NCBI RefSeq assembly: GCF_900099615.1
Contig: NZ_FMTE01000004.1
Coordinates: 146,947-210,946, forward strand
Direction: 5' to 3'
Length of the DNA: 64,000 nucleotides
Source: Borreliella japonica
GTDB taxonomy: Bacteria > Spirochaetota > Spirochaetia > Borreliales > Borreliaceae
Of this stretch, positions 8,677-18,268 are shown in pieces (position 1 is the stretch's first letter; every line of letters begins with the position of its first letter). Both the position numbers and the translations under genes were made by a program. The notes under the pieces are model-generated. The model was given only the letters and a program-made list of their open reading frames with translations. It was not told the origin of the DNA and made no database searches.

Positions 8677-9030
8677 ATGGCTATTTCTTTAACCAAAGAA
8701 CATTTTGTTACTAAAATTTTTGATTATAAGAATAATAAAGAGTGGAGTTTTAGAGGCGAGAGACCTGCTATAATTGATTTTTATGCCGATTGGTGTGGTC
8801 CATGTAAAATGCTCTCTCCGATTTTTGAAAAACTTTCTAAAAAGTATGGGAATAGTATTGATTTTTATAAGATAGATACAGATAAAGAACAAGATATTTC
8901 TTCTGCGCTTGGAGTGCAAAGTCTTCCAACTATTCTTTTTATTCCTATTGATGGCAAGCCAAAGGTTTCTGTTGGCTTTTTGCAAGAAGATGCTTTTGAA
9001 AATATAATTAAGGATTTTTTTGGTTTTTAG
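8677..9030 (+). CDS. trxA: thioredoxin
   Basis: A 117-residue thioredoxin with the active-site motif WCGPC (in DFYADWCGPCKML) and the cis-proline in LPTILFIP. It reduces protein disulfides in the cytosol. The N-terminus is about ten residues longer than usual. ATAGGGGG lies 12-18 bases upstream of the ATG and a perfect TATAAT at 8642-8647 is a likely -10 box with no convincing -35. The gene is transcribed away from rsmE and followed by a hairpin, so it may be monocistronic. Confidence 0.95.
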   Translation: MAISLTKEHFVTKIFDYKNNKEWSFRGERPAIIDFYADWCGPCKMLSPIFEKLSKKYGNSIDFYKIDTDKEQDISSALGVQSLPTILFIPIDGKPKVSVGFLQEDAFENIIKDFFGF

Positions 9031-9038
9031 TTTGCAAA

Positions 9039-9077
9039 ATAAAATAATTCAATGCCATGGCAAGCAAATTATTTTAT
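9039..9077 (+). terminator. hairpin after trxA with palindromic loop
   Basis: A perfect 11-bp inverted repeat (ATAAAATAATT at 9039-9049 and its complement at 9067-9077) encloses a 17-base loop that itself contains the 10-base palindrome TGCCATGGCA (9053-9062). There is no clear U tract, so this is either a terminator or a structural/regulatory element before ybeY. Confidence 0.45.
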
Positions 9078-9112
9078 AAGTTATATATGGATTATTCTAG
9101 GGTATAGTTAAT

Positions 9113-9571
9113 TTGTCCAAATCTGATTTGAATTTATTGATAGAAAATATTAAATTTGAACATTTTAGTGTTTTTTATGATTTTATTTTATCTGTTTTAA
9201 ATACTCTTTCTATTAGTGATTTTGAACTTTCAGTTATTCTTTGTGATAATGCTTATATACAAAAATTAAATAATAAATTTAGAAACAAGAACGAGCCAAC
9301 CGATGTTCTTTCTTTTAATTATAATGAACTTAGCGAAGATTTGGTTGATGGTATAAACTATAAAATACAAGGAGATCTTATAATATCTTTTGAATATTTA
9401 AAATTTAGTGCTCAAGAGTTTAATGTTGAAATTTATGAAGAACTTCAACGTGTTACTATTCATGGAATTTTGCATTTAATGGGATATGAACATGAAACTA
9501 ATGATTTTCAAAAGGAAGGTATGTTGATTCTTCAAGAAAATATCTTAAGAAAAAATAAAAGGGTATTTTAG
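9113..9571 (+). CDS. ybeY: endoribonuclease YbeY (rRNA maturation factor)
   Basis: A 152-residue metal-dependent endoribonuclease used in 16S rRNA 3'-end maturation and ribosome quality control. The zinc motif [12 protein letters not shown] near residues 120-131 supplies the three metal-binding His of the family HxxxHxxxxxH pattern, with Glu in place of the common Asp. The NEPTDVLSF motif near residue 62 is also typical. The start is a TTG at 9113 with TAGGGT about nine bases upstream; no ATG is near. The stop is directly followed by the CorC-like gene. Confidence 0.95.
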   Translation: MSKSDLNLLIENIKFEHFSVFYDFILSVLNTLSISDFELSVILCDNAYIQKLNNKFRNKNEPTDVLSFNYNELSEDLVDGINYKIQGDLIISFEYLKFSAQEFNVEIYEELQRVTIHGILHLMGYEHETNDFQKEGMLILQENILRKNKRVF

Positions 9572-10348
9572 ATGTTGGGATTTTTTAATTTTAAAAACAA
9601 GAAGAAGAAAGGAAGCCCAAAAAATGATCTTGAAGATAAGTCGAATATTGAAACTTCTTTGGTAAAAAATTTCAATGCTCTTAAAGAGACTATTGTAAAA
9701 GAGATTATGATTCCTAGGATAGGAGTTATATTTGTTGATTACGCTAAGAGTAAGGACGAGCTTTTAAAGGTTGTAACATCTAGCAGTCATTCAAGATTTC
9801 CTGTGTATCATGGCACTATTGACAATATTGTTGGGATAATCCATACAAGAGATGTGCTATTGCACATGTGTAAAAAAGATTTCTACGAAATAGATTTAAA
9901 AGATATTATGCGAAAGGTTATGTTTGTTCCTGAAAGCAAAAAAACAGACTCTCTTTTAAAAGAATTTCAAGAAAATCATGTACATATTGCAATTGTAGTT
10001 GATGAGTATGGTGGGGTTTCAGGGCTTGTGACGCTTGAAGATATTCTTGAAGAGATAGTGGGTGACATTCAGGATGAATTTGACAATGAGCTTGATGAAA
10101 TAGTTCGTCTTGATGATGGGTCTTATCTTTGTGATGCGAGAATTTTAATAGAGGATTTAAATGAAAAGCTTAATTTAAATTTGCCAAATGGAGACTTTGA
10201 TACTCTTGGCGGTTTCGTTTATGATCTTTTTGGGAGGATTCCTTTGAAAAATGAAAAGGTAGAATATAGTAATTTGGTTTTTTCAATTAAAAATATGCAT
10301 CAAAGAAATATTAAAGTGATAAAGATTTCCGAGAAGGAAGGTTTATGA
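9572..10348 (+). CDS. CorC/HlyC-type CBS-domain protein
   Basis: A 258-residue cytosolic protein with two CBS motifs (about residues 45-160: VKEIMIPRIGV, FPVYHGTIDNIVGIIHTRD, then VVDEYGGVSGLVTLEDILEEIVG) and a C-terminal CorC_HlyC transporter-associated domain (LPNGDFDTLGGFVYDLFGRIP). It matches E. coli CorC/YbeX, often called hemolysin C, thought to act in Mg2+/Co2+ efflux. There is no membrane segment. Linkage to ybeY is conserved in many bacteria. The last bases overlap the TPR gene by four. By order it is BB0059. Confidence 0.9.
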   Translation: MLGFFNFKNKKKKGSPKNDLEDKSNIETSLVKNFNALKETIVKEIMIPRIGVIFVDYAKSKDELLKVVTSSSHSRFPVYHGTIDNIVGIIHTRDVLLHMCKKDFYEIDLKDIMRKVMFVPESKKTDSLLKEFQENHVHIAIVVDEYGGVSGLVTLEDILEEIVGDIQDEFDNELDEIVRLDDGSYLCDARILIEDLNEKLNLNLPNGDFDTLGGFVYDLFGRIPLKNEKVEYSNLVFSIKNMHQRNIKVIKISEKEGL

Positions 10349-12315
10349 ATTTTAATAGATTTTTTATATTATTCCTTTTAAATTTTAGTGTTCTATTGGG
10401 CAGTGATACCACAGCATTAGGGCATTATCAAAAGGCCCATGAGTACTATTTATCTAAAAGGTATTATGATGCTATTGATGAACTTGTTGAGGCTATAAAA
10501 ATTAATCCCAATTATTATGAAGCTTATAAATTTATTGCATCAATTTATTATTCTCTTAAGATATATACTCAAGCGCAATTTTTCATAGAGAAAGCTTACA
10601 AAATGTCTAACGAAGACACTGAATATAAAATTCTTTATGCAAATATATTGTTAAAAAATAATAAAATTGATCAAGCAAAAAAAATCTATTCTGAGATTTT
10701 AGTTAAACAGAGAAATAATATTGATGCTTTGGTTGGACTTGCTTCGATTTTTGAAAAAAATGGATTGTTCATAGCTGCTGCTAATTATTATTTATCTATT
10801 CTTGATTACAGTCAAAATAATTATAGTGCATTTGAACATCTTGTTGATATTTATCAAAGGCTAGGAATGCATGACAAGATTAGACATTTGATAAATAAAG
10901 TTAGGGTAAATTTTTTATCTTTCCCAGATTTTCATAAAAGAGTAGCTGAATTTTACATTAGTAGTAATAACTTGGGGCTTGCCGAAAAGTATGCTTTAAA
11001 TTATTTGGCTTTAATTGAAAGTTCTTACAAAGATTTTGGAGTTGTTGATGCATATCGATTGCTTGCGCTTGTTTATTTGCATGAATTTAAATATGAAGAT
11101 GCAATAAATGCATTACAGAATGCTATTTTGGTTGATAAAGATTCTGATGAACTTTATTATTTATTGGGATATTCTTATTTAAAATTTGGGAATGTTGAAA
11201 AGGCTGTTTTAAATTTGGAGCGGGCTAAAGATCTTAAAAAAGATTTAGAATTTTATAATATTGCTCTTGAGGAGAGTTTTTTTGCATCTAATTTTAGAAA
11301 TTTTTTGGAAAATAATTCCAATGCTAAAATTTCTAAGCATTATGAAAATGAAGGGTTTAAAGCTTTTAAATCTTTAAATTTAAACAAAGCATTGTTTAAT
11401 GCAAAAAATGCTGTTGATATTTGGCCTGATAATGATAGTGCTAGATTTTTGCTTTCAAAAATCTATAAGCTTATGAATTTAGATATTATGGCTTATGAGC
11501 AGCTTTTTTATTTGGTAAAACAGAGAAATTCTACAGATTCTAGAATTTTGGATTTTTATGATGTTGTGTCTTTTGATGTTAGAAAGTCTTTATTTTATAA
11601 ATATGGATATAAAAGTATTGCTGATTTTAATAAGCTTTATGATGACAGAATGGTTTATAGGATGGCTATTTTCACTCAAAGTGAGAATAAGTTTTTTGGG
11701 GCAAACGATTTGATATTAAGATTTGCTGAAAGGGTTCTTGAGCGTAATTTAAATATAGAAATAGTTAACTATAATTTTGATTACAATAAAAATAGAGATT
11801 ATTTGATTAATAATTTTTCAGAAGGATTTTCTTATTCAAGAAATAATAATTTGGATTTATTTTTAATTTTTGATTTTAATGCAGATGTTTTAAAAAATAC
11901 AGCTACTTTGGCGGTGAATGTTTTTTCAGGGAAAACAGGAATTAAGGTTACTTCTTTCTCTTATGATGTGGGAGGTGCTAATTATTTAAGTAATGCTTTA
12001 AATTCTCTTTCTAAAGATTTTCATGATTATTTGCCCAAAAAAGGAAAGATCCTTCAAATTAAAAATGATGATGTTCTTATTAATCTTGGTCAAGTAAGCG
12101 GTGTTGTAAATGGAGATATTTTTTTAATTCTTAAAGAAGGTGCTTTAAATAATGGTGCTAGAGATTCTGGTTTTATTGTTTACAAAAAATCAGATATTTT
12201 GGGGGAGATTTTAATTGAAGATATAAGTGATTATATTTCTAGAGGTACTATAAAATCTTCTACTTTTTTAAAAGATTATATTCAAGAGGGAGCCACTGTG
12301 CTTGTAAAAAGATAG
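10345..12315 (+). CDS. exported TPR-repeat protein
   Basis: A 656-residue protein with an N-terminal signal peptide (FNRFFILFLLNFSVLLGS) followed by a run of tetratricopeptide repeats over roughly residues 25-300 (for example YYDAIDELVEAIKINPNYYEAY and YEDAINALQNAILVDKDSDELY) and another pair near 330-380. The C-terminal third is beta-rich and ends with a segment resembling an SH3-like barrel (GKILQIKNDDVLINLGQVSGVVNGDIFLIL). TPR proteins are scaffolds, so an envelope assembly role is inferred but no partner is visible. It is coupled to the CorC-like gene by an ATGA overlap. By order it is BB0058. Confidence 0.85.
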   Translation: MNFNRFFILFLLNFSVLLGSDTTALGHYQKAHEYYLSKRYYDAIDELVEAIKINPNYYEAYKFIASIYYSLKIYTQAQFFIEKAYKMSNEDTEYKILYANILLKNNKIDQAKKIYSEILVKQRNNIDALVGLASIFEKNGLFIAAANYYLSILDYSQNNYSAFEHLVDIYQRLGMHDKIRHLINKVRVNFLSFPDFHKRVAEFYISSNNLGLAEKYALNYLALIESSYKDFGVVDAYRLLALVYLHEFKYEDAINALQNAILVDKDSDELYYLLGYSYLKFGNVEKAVLNLERAKDLKKDLEFYNIALEESFFASNFRNFLENNSNAKISKHYENEGFKAFKSLNLNKALFNAKNAVDIWPDNDSARFLLSKIYKLMNLDIMAYEQLFYLVKQRNSTDSRILDFYDVVSFDVRKSLFYKYGYKSIADFNKLYDDRMVYRMAIFTQSENKFFGANDLILRFAERVLERNLNIEIVNYNFDYNKNRDYLINNFSEGFSYSRNNNLDLFLIFDFNADVLKNTATLAVNVFSGKTGIKVTSFSYDVGGANYLSNALNSLSKDFHDYLPKKGKILQIKNDDVLINLGQVSGVVNGDIFLILKEGALNNGARDSGFIVYKKSDILGEILIEDISDYISRGTIKSSTFLKDYIQEGATVLVKR

Positions 12316-12316
12316 T

Positions 12317-12346
12317 TTGACACTTGTTGTTAATTTATGATTTAAT
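12317..12346 (+). promoter_or_regulatory. promoter of gap
   Basis: A perfect -35 TTGACA (12317-12322), an 18-base spacer and TTTAAT (12341-12346) lie directly after the TPR gene stop and about 44 bases before the gap start, giving the glycolytic genes their own strong promoter. Confidence 0.6.
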
Positions 12347-12389
12347 AATTCTAGTAAGAATAAAATCAAAAAAAATCGGAGGATTTTGT

Positions 12390-13397
12390 ATGAAATTGGC
12401 TATTAATGGTTTTGGTCGTATTGGTAGAAATGTTTTTAAGATTGCTTTTGAAAGAGGAATTGATATTGTAGCAATAAATGATTTAACAGATCCTAAAACC
12501 CTTGCACATCTTTTAAAGTATGATTCTACTTTTGGAGTATATAATAAAAAAGTTGAGTCAAGAGATGGTGCTATTGTTGTTGATGGAAGAGAAATAAAAA
12601 TTATTGCTGAGAGAGATCCAAAAAATCTTCCTTGGGGAAAGCTTGGAATTGATGTTGTAATTGAATCAACAGGTGTTTTTTCATCAGCAACTAGTGATAA
12701 GGGGGGGTATCTTGATCACGTAAGTCATGCTGGAGCCAAGAAAGTTATTTTAACAGTTCCTGCCAAGGACGAAATTAAAACAATAGTTCTTGGTGTAAAT
12801 GATCAGGATATTAATTCTGATTTAAAAGCCGTATCAAATGCTTCATGTACAACCAATTGTTTGGCACCTCTTGCGAAAGTGCTTCATGAATCATTTGGAA
12901 TAGAACAAGGACTTATGACAACTGTTCATGCTTATACAAATGATCAAAGAATTTTGGATCTTCCTCATTCTGATCTTAGACGAGCAAGGGCTGCTGCACT
13001 TTCTATTATTCCAACTTCAACCGGTGCTGCAAAAGCCGTTGGACTTGTTTTGCCTGAACTTAGGGGAAAGTTGAATGGGACTTCAATGAGAGTGCCTGTA
13101 CCAACAGGTTCAATTGTTGATTTTACGGTTCAACTCAAGAAAAAAGATGTTACAAAAGAAGAGATTAATTCTGTTCTTAGAAAGGCATCAGAAACACTCG
13201 AGCTTAAAGGTATCTTAGGGTACACTGAAGATCCGATTGTATCTTCAGATATAAAGGGAAATTCCCATTCTTCTATTGTTGATGGTCTTGAGACAATGGT
13301 TCTTGAAAATGGATTTGCAAAGGTGTTGTCATGGTATGATAACGAGTTTGGATATTCTACAAGAGTGGTTGATCTTGCTCAAAAATTAGTAAAATAA
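12390..13397 (+). CDS. gap: glyceraldehyde-3-phosphate dehydrogenase
   Basis: A 335-residue NAD-dependent enzyme that makes 1,3-bisphosphoglycerate. The Rossmann start [15 protein letters not shown] and the catalytic Cys in [12 protein letters not shown] (near residue 153) with the His further on in the HAYTNDQ region are intact. The start is the ATG at 12390, preceded by TCGGAGGA; the upstream 22 codons that are also open are not part of the protein, since the family N-terminus begins here. It heads the gap-pgk-tpiA-secG cluster. A run of seven G lies at 12701-12707 (codons for G-G). Confidence 0.98.
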   Translation: MKLAINGFGRIGRNVFKIAFERGIDIVAINDLTDPKTLAHLLKYDSTFGVYNKKVESRDGAIVVDGREIKIIAERDPKNLPWGKLGIDVVIESTGVFSSATSDKGGYLDHVSHAGAKKVILTVPAKDEIKTIVLGVNDQDINSDLKAVSNASCTTNCLAPLAKVLHESFGIEQGLMTTVHAYTNDQRILDLPHSDLRRARAAALSIIPTSTGAAKAVGLVLPELRGKLNGTSMRVPVPTGSIVDFTVQLKKKDVTKEEINSVLRKASETLELKGILGYTEDPIVSSDIKGNSHSSIVDGLETMVLENGFAKVLSWYDNEFGYSTRVVDLAQKLVK

Positions 13398-13427
13398 GTA
13401 GAAATGCTTGTAAGGTAATAAAATAAA

Positions 13428-14609
13428 ATGTCAATAAAAACAGTAAAAGATTTTAATAGCTTTGCGGGCAAGCGAGCTTTAGTAAGGTGTGATTTTAATG
13501 TTCCCCTAAAAGAGGGGAGCATTAGCGATGATACTAGAATTAAGGCTGCATTGCCTACAATAGAGTATCTAAAAGAAAGAGGGGCTAGGATTGTACTTGT
13601 AAGTCATTTGGGTAGACCAGAGGGCAAGAAAAATCTTAAGTACTCTCTTAAACCCATTGCCAATAGATTGTCAGAGCTTTTAGGTCAAGATGTCAAGATG
13701 CTTTCTGATTGCATTGGAAGCGAAATTGTAAATAATACTTTGCAAATGAAGGATGGCGATGTTGCATTGCTTGAAAATGTAAGATTTTATGCAGAAGAAG
13801 AGAAAAACGATAAAAGTTTTGCAAAAAAACTTTCTGAGAATGGAGATGTTTTTGTAAATGATGCCTTTGGAGCAGCTCATAGAGCTCATGCTTCAACCGT
13901 AGGTGTTTCTGATTATTTGCCATCTGTTGGTGGATTTTTAATGGAAAAAGAAGACAAATTTCTTGGGGAAGTGTTAAAAAATCCCGAAAGGCCATTTGTT
14001 TCGATTATTGGTGGGTCTAAGGTTTCTTCAAAGATTGGAGTACTAGAATCACTTTTATCAAAGTCAAATGTAGTTGTGATTGGTGGTGGAATGGCTTATA
14101 CTTTTTTACATTCCAAAGGATATTCTATAGGTAAATCTCTTTTAGAGATCGAATATATTGATATAGCTTCTTCTTTTCTAAAGAAAGCAAAAGAGTTAGG
14201 TGTTGAAGTAATTTTACCACTTGATCACGTTGTAGCGGACGATTTTAATAAAAATTCTACTCCTGAATATATTGATTCTTTTAATATTCCTGAAAACAAG
14301 ATTGGCATGGATGTTGGAGTTAATACTTTAAAAGAAATTGAAAAGGTTGTAAAAACCGCCAAGACTGTAATTTGGAATGGTCCCCTTGGTGTATTTGAAT
14401 TTGATTCATTTTCAAAAGGAACTGCCAAGGTTGCTGAAATGGTAGCATCTTGCTTGGGTTTAACTATTGTTGGTGGTGGAGATTCTGTTGCAGCTGTTAA
14501 TAAATTTAGTTTATCTGATAAGATCACTCATGTTTCAACAGGTGGCGGTGCTTCACTTGAATATCTTGAAGGGAAGATTTTGCCAGGTATTAAGGTTTTG
14601 GAGAAGTGA
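13428..14609 (+). CDS. pgk: phosphoglycerate kinase
   Basis: A 393-residue monomeric kinase that makes ATP from 1,3-bisphosphoglycerate. Typical motifs are [11 protein letters not shown] near residue 19, SHLGRPEGK, the hinge and nucleotide region [28 protein letters not shown], and the C-terminal GGGDSVAAV and [14 protein letters not shown]. The length is usual. It lies 30 bases after gap and one base before the tpiA start, so these genes are co-transcribed. Confidence 0.98.
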   Translation: MSIKTVKDFNSFAGKRALVRCDFNVPLKEGSISDDTRIKAALPTIEYLKERGARIVLVSHLGRPEGKKNLKYSLKPIANRLSELLGQDVKMLSDCIGSEIVNNTLQMKDGDVALLENVRFYAEEEKNDKSFAKKLSENGDVFVNDAFGAAHRAHASTVGVSDYLPSVGGFLMEKEDKFLGEVLKNPERPFVSIIGGSKVSSKIGVLESLLSKSNVVVIGGGMAYTFLHSKGYSIGKSLLEIEYIDIASSFLKKAKELGVEVILPLDHVVADDFNKNSTPEYIDSFNIPENKIGMDVGVNTLKEIEKVVKTAKTVIWNGPLGVFEFDSFSKGTAKVAEMVASCLGLTIVGGGDSVAAVNKFSLSDKITHVSTGGGASLEYLEGKILPGIKVLEK

Positions 14610-14610
14610 A

Positions 14611-15372
14611 GTGAGAAAAACGTTTTTAGCGGGAAATTGGAAAATGCATTATACGAGCGCAGAAGCTTCTATTGTTGCAAAAGAAATTGCAGCTGGAGTT
14701 AAGGCTTTAAAAGATGATTTTGTAATAATGATAACTCCCCCATTTACGGCTTTGTCTAAGGTTTCAGAATGTATTAAGGGCAGTAATATTCTTCTGGGTG
14801 CTCAAAATATGTCTTATATGGAAAGTGGGGCAAGAACAAGCGAAATTTCACCTTCGATGCTTTTAGAATTTGGAGTAGAATATGTTATACTTGGTCATTC
14901 TGAATGTAGATTGTATTTGGCAGAAACAGATGAAATAATAAATAAAAAGATTCGTGCAGGGCTTAAGCATTCCTTTAAGTACTTAATTCTTTGTGTTGGA
15001 GAAACTCTTGATGAAAGAGATTCTGGAAAAACTTTAGATGTTGTTTTAAATCAGGTTAAAAAGGGTTTAGATTGTGTTTCTGAATCAGATATTAAAAGAA
15101 TAATTTTAGCTTATGAACCTGTTTGGGCAATTGGAACGGGCAAGACCGCAACTAAGGAGGAAGCAGAAGAGGTTCATAAAGCAATTAGGCTTGAGATTAT
15201 GAAGCTTTATTCAAAGTCAGTTTCAGATAATGTTATAATTCAGTATGGAGGCTCTGTTAATTCAAACAATATAAAAGAGCTTATGAATCAGCCCAATATT
15301 GATGGTGCGTTAATAGGTGGAGCATCTTTGAAGGCTGAATCTTTTTTATCTATAATTAATAATAGTTTTTAG
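14611..15372 (+). CDS. tpiA: triosephosphate isomerase
   Basis: A 253-residue TIM-barrel enzyme that interconverts dihydroxyacetone phosphate and glyceraldehyde 3-phosphate. The N-terminus [12 protein letters not shown] holds the catalytic Lys, His is in LGHSECR, and the catalytic Glu is in [12 protein letters not shown]. The phosphate loop is GGSVNS and GALIGGASL. The start is GTG at 14611: it gives the family's usual N-terminus, has GGAGAAG just upstream inside the end of pgk, and begins one base after the pgk stop. An earlier open start would add 48 residues foreign to the family. Confidence 0.97.
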   Translation: MRKTFLAGNWKMHYTSAEASIVAKEIAAGVKALKDDFVIMITPPFTALSKVSECIKGSNILLGAQNMSYMESGARTSEISPSMLLEFGVEYVILGHSECRLYLAETDEIINKKIRAGLKHSFKYLILCVGETLDERDSGKTLDVVLNQVKKGLDCVSESDIKRIILAYEPVWAIGTGKTATKEEAEEVHKAIRLEIMKLYSKSVSDNVIIQYGGSVNSNNIKELMNQPNIDGALIGGASLKAESFLSIINNSF

Positions 15373-15386
15373 TTAAGAGGTTTATT

Positions 15387-15749
15387 TTGGGTTTAGTTAG
15401 ATTTTGTATTTTTATGATTTTTGTTATTGTTTCGATTTTTATTATCCTTTTAATTTTAATTCAAGATGAGCAGGGTGATGGAATAGGCGGTGTTTTTGGA
15501 GGTGGTAGTTCTTCTATTTTTGGGGCAAAGTCTTCAAGCGTTGCTGTAAAAATTACTGGATTTTTTATAGCGTGCTTTTTTGTCTTTGTAGTTTTGTTAT
15601 CTTTTATGAATACTAGAAGAGCAGATAATAGCTTTTTAGATGATATAAAGACGGAGAATAAGAATAGTTCGACTTTCTGGAATAATGAGAATAATGAATC
15701 AGATACTAATATTAATGAAATTAAAGAAAAAGATATGAAAGAGAAATAA
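15387..15749 (+). CDS. secG: preprotein translocase subunit SecG
   Basis: A 120-residue SecG with two transmembrane helices (about residues 5-23 and 55-73) separated by the glycine- and serine-rich loop GGVFGGGSSSIFGAKSS typical of the family, then a charged hydrophilic tail. SecG assists SecYE/SecA translocation in the inner membrane. The start is TTG at 15387 with AAGAGG seven bases upstream. It is the last gene of the glycolytic cluster, a linkage also seen in other bacteria. Confidence 0.93.
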   Translation: MGLVRFCIFMIFVIVSIFIILLILIQDEQGDGIGGVFGGGSSSIFGAKSSSVAVKITGFFIACFFVFVVLLSFMNTRRADNSFLDDIKTENKNSSTFWNNENNESDTNINEIKEKDMKEK

Positions 15750-15792
15750 TTTAAATTGATTTCCGTTGTATTATGTTATGAGTGGTATTTAT

Positions 15793-15832
15793 GTAATATA
15801 AAATTCTTTTATGTAAAAGAATTTTATATTAC
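15793..15832. terminator. bidirectional terminator between secG and ung
   Basis: A perfect 19-bp inverted repeat (15793-15811 and 15814-15832) with a two-base loop lies between the convergent secG and ung genes. The stem is almost entirely A/T and carries T-rich stretches on both strands, so it can serve both directions. Confidence 0.7.
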
Positions 15833-15857
15833 AACTATTATATTGAATTTATCAATT

Positions 15858-16529
15858 TTATTGAAAGTTTATTTCATCTTTATTGTGTTTTTTCAAATAG
15901 TTTAAAGCATTGCTAAAATGGTTCGATCCCAAAAATCCATTGTTTGCTGAATATGGAGATGGGTGACTTGTTTCAAGGATTAGATGCTTTGATGGGTCAA
16001 TTAGTTTTTTTTTACTTCTTGCTAAATTGCCCCAAAGCATAAATACAATATTTTTCAAATTTTTGGAAATTATTTTTATTACTTCATCTGTGAAAATTTC
16101 CCACCCAATAGCTTTGTGAGAAGAAGGTTTTCCTTCTTCGACAGTTAAGATTGTATTTATTAGAAATACACCTTGAATTGCCCATCTTTTTAAATCCCCA
16201 TTTGGGATGGTTTTTATTTTTAAACTTCTTTCTATTTCTTTAAATATGTTTTGCAAGGAAGGCGGAATTTTTATTTCTGAATCTACAGAAAAAGCAAGTC
16301 CATTTGCTTGATTTTTTCCATGATATGGATCTTGTCCAATTATTACCACTTTTATGTCTTTAAATGGTAAAGAATTAAAAGCATTAAATATAAGTTTTGG
16401 AGGAGGAAATATTTTTCCTACTTTTGTTTTATATTCATGTTTTATAAATTCCACAAGCTTTTTAAAGTATTCTTTGTTAAATTCATTTTTTAAAACCTCT
16501 TTCCAAGATTCTTCAATTTTTACTTTCAT
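15858..16529 (-). CDS. ung: uracil-DNA glycosylase, family 1
   Basis: A 223-residue enzyme that excises uracil from DNA. The catalytic water-activating motif [18 protein letters not shown] near residue 61 and the DNA-intercalation motif [13 protein letters not shown] near residue 186 are both intact, along with [17 protein letters not shown]. The length is normal. It is the family 1 enzyme, distinct from the degenerate family-4-like protein proposed at 52.6-53.2 kb. Confidence 0.97.
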   Translation of the reverse strand: MKVKIEESWKEVLKNEFNKEYFKKLVEFIKHEYKTKVGKIFPPPKLIFNAFNSLPFKDIKVVIIGQDPYHGKNQANGLAFSVDSEIKIPPSLQNIFKEIERSLKIKTIPNGDLKRWAIQGVFLINTILTVEEGKPSSHKAIGWEIFTDEVIKIISKNLKNIVFMLWGNLARSKKKLIDPSKHLILETSHPSPYSANNGFLGSNHFSNALNYLKKHNKDEINFQ

Positions 16530-16714
16530 TTTTGTATTATATAAAAAATAGTTGGTAATTTGAAATACATTAAAGGACGACTTTACTATTTTTAAAATTT
16601 GATTTTTATTATGTATTGATTACTTGTTGAATGAAGTTGAGAAATTAAATTTGATATTAAAACATGCAGACAGGTTGTTAAAAATTATCAATTTATTAAA
16701 AATTTTATTAATTC
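16530..16714. other. intergenic stretch without visible features
   Basis: About 185 AT-rich bases separate the start of ung from the stop of the second YhhQ-like gene. I see no open frame, RNA or strong hairpin. It must contain the ung promoter on the minus strand, but no box pair stands out. Confidence 0.4.
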
Positions 16715-17425
16715 TTAAACCTCTCTTATTTTTTTCCAGGAATTTAAAAACAGATAAAAAAATGTATCGATTGTAATTATTGTTAATGTAATAATTAAGG
16801 AACCTTTTGTAAGTTGGATATTTTTTGTTTCGGGGTAGAATTTTAATATTGTATTTACTGATATTGAAACTAGTGAATTAGCTAAGTATCCAGAAATTAG
16901 TCTTGATAGAGGATGAATTATCCATAAAGATTTCATTTTTATTTGTTTAAAATAATCATATAGTAAGATGTTTATATATTGGGACAGAAAAAACACATAC
17001 GTTCCAATTAATATTGTTAAAATGTATGTGAAGTTATTGAACAATATTTTAAAATGAATGTCTGAGGTGTCTAATTTATTATGATTGAATGCTGTCATAA
17101 AATTAATCATAATTGTAAAAGTTATGTTTAACAAAAGACCCAATATTACGGAGTTTATTGCGTCTTTTTTGCTGTATTTCTCTACCATTAGGTTTAAAGA
17201 GAATAATGCCGATAAAAAAGTAATACCTGACAAATTTAAGAATATTTCAAATGTTCTTAAATTGCTTAGTATTATAATATTTGATATTGTTGAAACAATT
17301 GCATTGAAACATAAAAGACCAGACTTTCCAAAAAATCGATAAAGAATTCCCAATGTTATATATGTAAAGAGAAACACTCCCATCCACAAGCTTAAATCAA
17401 ACATATCGTTATTCATAGCATTCAA
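16715..17425 (-). CDS. diverged YhhQ/VUT-family membrane protein
   Basis: A 236-residue protein with about six hydrophobic segments. Its layout and several stretches (VVSISVNTILKFYP against the neighbour's IIFVSIATYFEVFP, and the terminal helix) align with the YhhQ gene upstream, but the family's conserved DILSEFYGKK motif is replaced (NLMVEKYSKKDA). It is therefore a diverged paralogue of a queuosine-precursor transporter. Whether it transports the same substrate is unknown. It is 55 bases after its paralogue, in the same operon. Confidence 0.7.
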   Translation of the reverse strand: MNAMNNDMFDLSLWMGVFLFTYITLGILYRFFGKSGLLCFNAIVSTISNIIILSNLRTFEIFLNLSGITFLSALFSLNLMVEKYSKKDAINSVILGLLLNITFTIMINFMTAFNHNKLDTSDIHFKILFNNFTYILTILIGTYVFFLSQYINILLYDYFKQIKMKSLWIIHPLSRLISGYLANSLVSISVNTILKFYPETKNIQLTKGSLIITLTIITIDTFFYLFLNSWKKIREV

Positions 17426-17480
17426 TTATACCCGATTAATTATTTTAGATAAAGGTTTTTATTTATACAAATTAATTTTT

Positions 17481-18155
17481 TTATTTTTGAAGTTTTATAT
17501 ATTTTGCAAAATATATAAAAGGTGTTCCCAAAATTCCTGCCAAACCTTTAATTAGATATGTGGAAATTACTATGTCCAGAAAAGCTTGCTTTGGAAATAC
17601 TTCAAAATAGGTTGCTATGCTTACAAAAATTATTGTATCTATTAAGCTACTTATTAGTGTTGATCCATTGGTTCTAAAAAATAAAAATTTAGGAAATTTT
17701 TTTTTAATAAGCTGATATAGGTATACATCATTTAATTGGGATACTAGGTATGCAACAAGAGAGGCTAATAGTAAAGCTGGTATTGAAGAGAAAATGTTTT
17801 CCAGGCTTTTAAAGTTTTCTTGAGTTCTGTTTGATATAAAGTGAATTTGTGCATTTGTTAATACTGCAAATACAATGAAGCTGATAAACCCAATATAAAC
17901 GGATTTTTTTGAAGTTTTTTTTCCATAAAATTCTGAGAGAATATCTGTTGCAATATATGACGATGCATAAATAATGTTGCCCAATGTAGCATTAATTCCG
18001 AATATTGTAATTTGTTTTAAAACTTGAATGTTTGCTATAATAATTGCTACTGCAATCCATGCAAATAATCCGTTTTTTTTAAAAAAAAGGAATATAATGA
18101 TTAAAAATGAATAAGTAGTAATTAGCATGGCAAACCATAAAATCTCATTAAACAT
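17481..18155 (-). CDS. yhhQ: queuosine precursor transporter, YhhQ family
   Basis: A 224-residue membrane protein with about six transmembrane segments and the family's conserved region NATLGNIIYASSYIATDILS followed by EFYGKK near residue 75. Characterised YhhQ proteins import the 7-deazaguanine precursors preQ0/preQ1. QueA, a late enzyme of queuosine synthesis, is encoded at 44 kb, and I see no preQ1 synthesis genes in this window, which fits import. AAAGAGAA lies before the ATG and a clear promoter is upstream. The substrate assignment is by family. Confidence 0.85.
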   Translation of the reverse strand: MFNEILWFAMLITTYSFLIIIFLFFKKNGLFAWIAVAIIIANIQVLKQITIFGINATLGNIIYASSYIATDILSEFYGKKTSKKSVYIGFISFIVFAVLTNAQIHFISNRTQENFKSLENIFSSIPALLLASLVAYLVSQLNDVYLYQLIKKKFPKFLFFRTNGSTLISSLIDTIIFVSIATYFEVFPKQAFLDIVISTYLIKGLAGILGTPFIYFAKYIKLQK

Positions 18156-18186
18156 AAAATTCTCTTTTAGTAACGTTAGATTTACT

Positions 18187-18215
18187 ATTATAAAATTTTA
18201 TTTTGGTTTTTGCAA
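18187..18215 (-). promoter_or_regulatory. promoter of the yhhQ operon
   Basis: On the minus strand TTGCAA (18215-18210), 17 bases, then a perfect TATAAT (18192-18187), about 31 bases before the yhhQ ATG. It is back-to-back with the tmRNA promoter. Confidence 0.6.
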
Positions 18216-18226
18216 ATAAGATAGCA

Positions 18227-18255
18227 TTGTTATTTTCTTAAAATTATGGTAAAAT
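18227..18255 (+). promoter_or_regulatory. promoter of ssrA (tmRNA)
   Basis: TTGTTA (18227-18232), a 17-base spacer and TAAAAT (18250-18255) precede the mature tmRNA 5' end by 13 bases, allowing a short leader to be removed by RNase P. Confidence 0.55.
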
Positions 18256-18268
18256 AGTATTTACATGA

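Noticed and set aside
12324..12389. Upstream extension of gap by 22 codons
   Set aside because: The extension runs through the promoter region, and the ribosome site and family N-terminus place the start at 12390.
13693..13995. Open frames of 69-100 codons on the strand opposite pgk
   Set aside because: They lie fully inside a well-conserved gene and have no ribosome site or family resemblance.
14467..14610. Upstream extension of tpiA by 48 codons
   Set aside because: It overlaps pgk in another frame and the family N-terminus begins at the GTG 14611.
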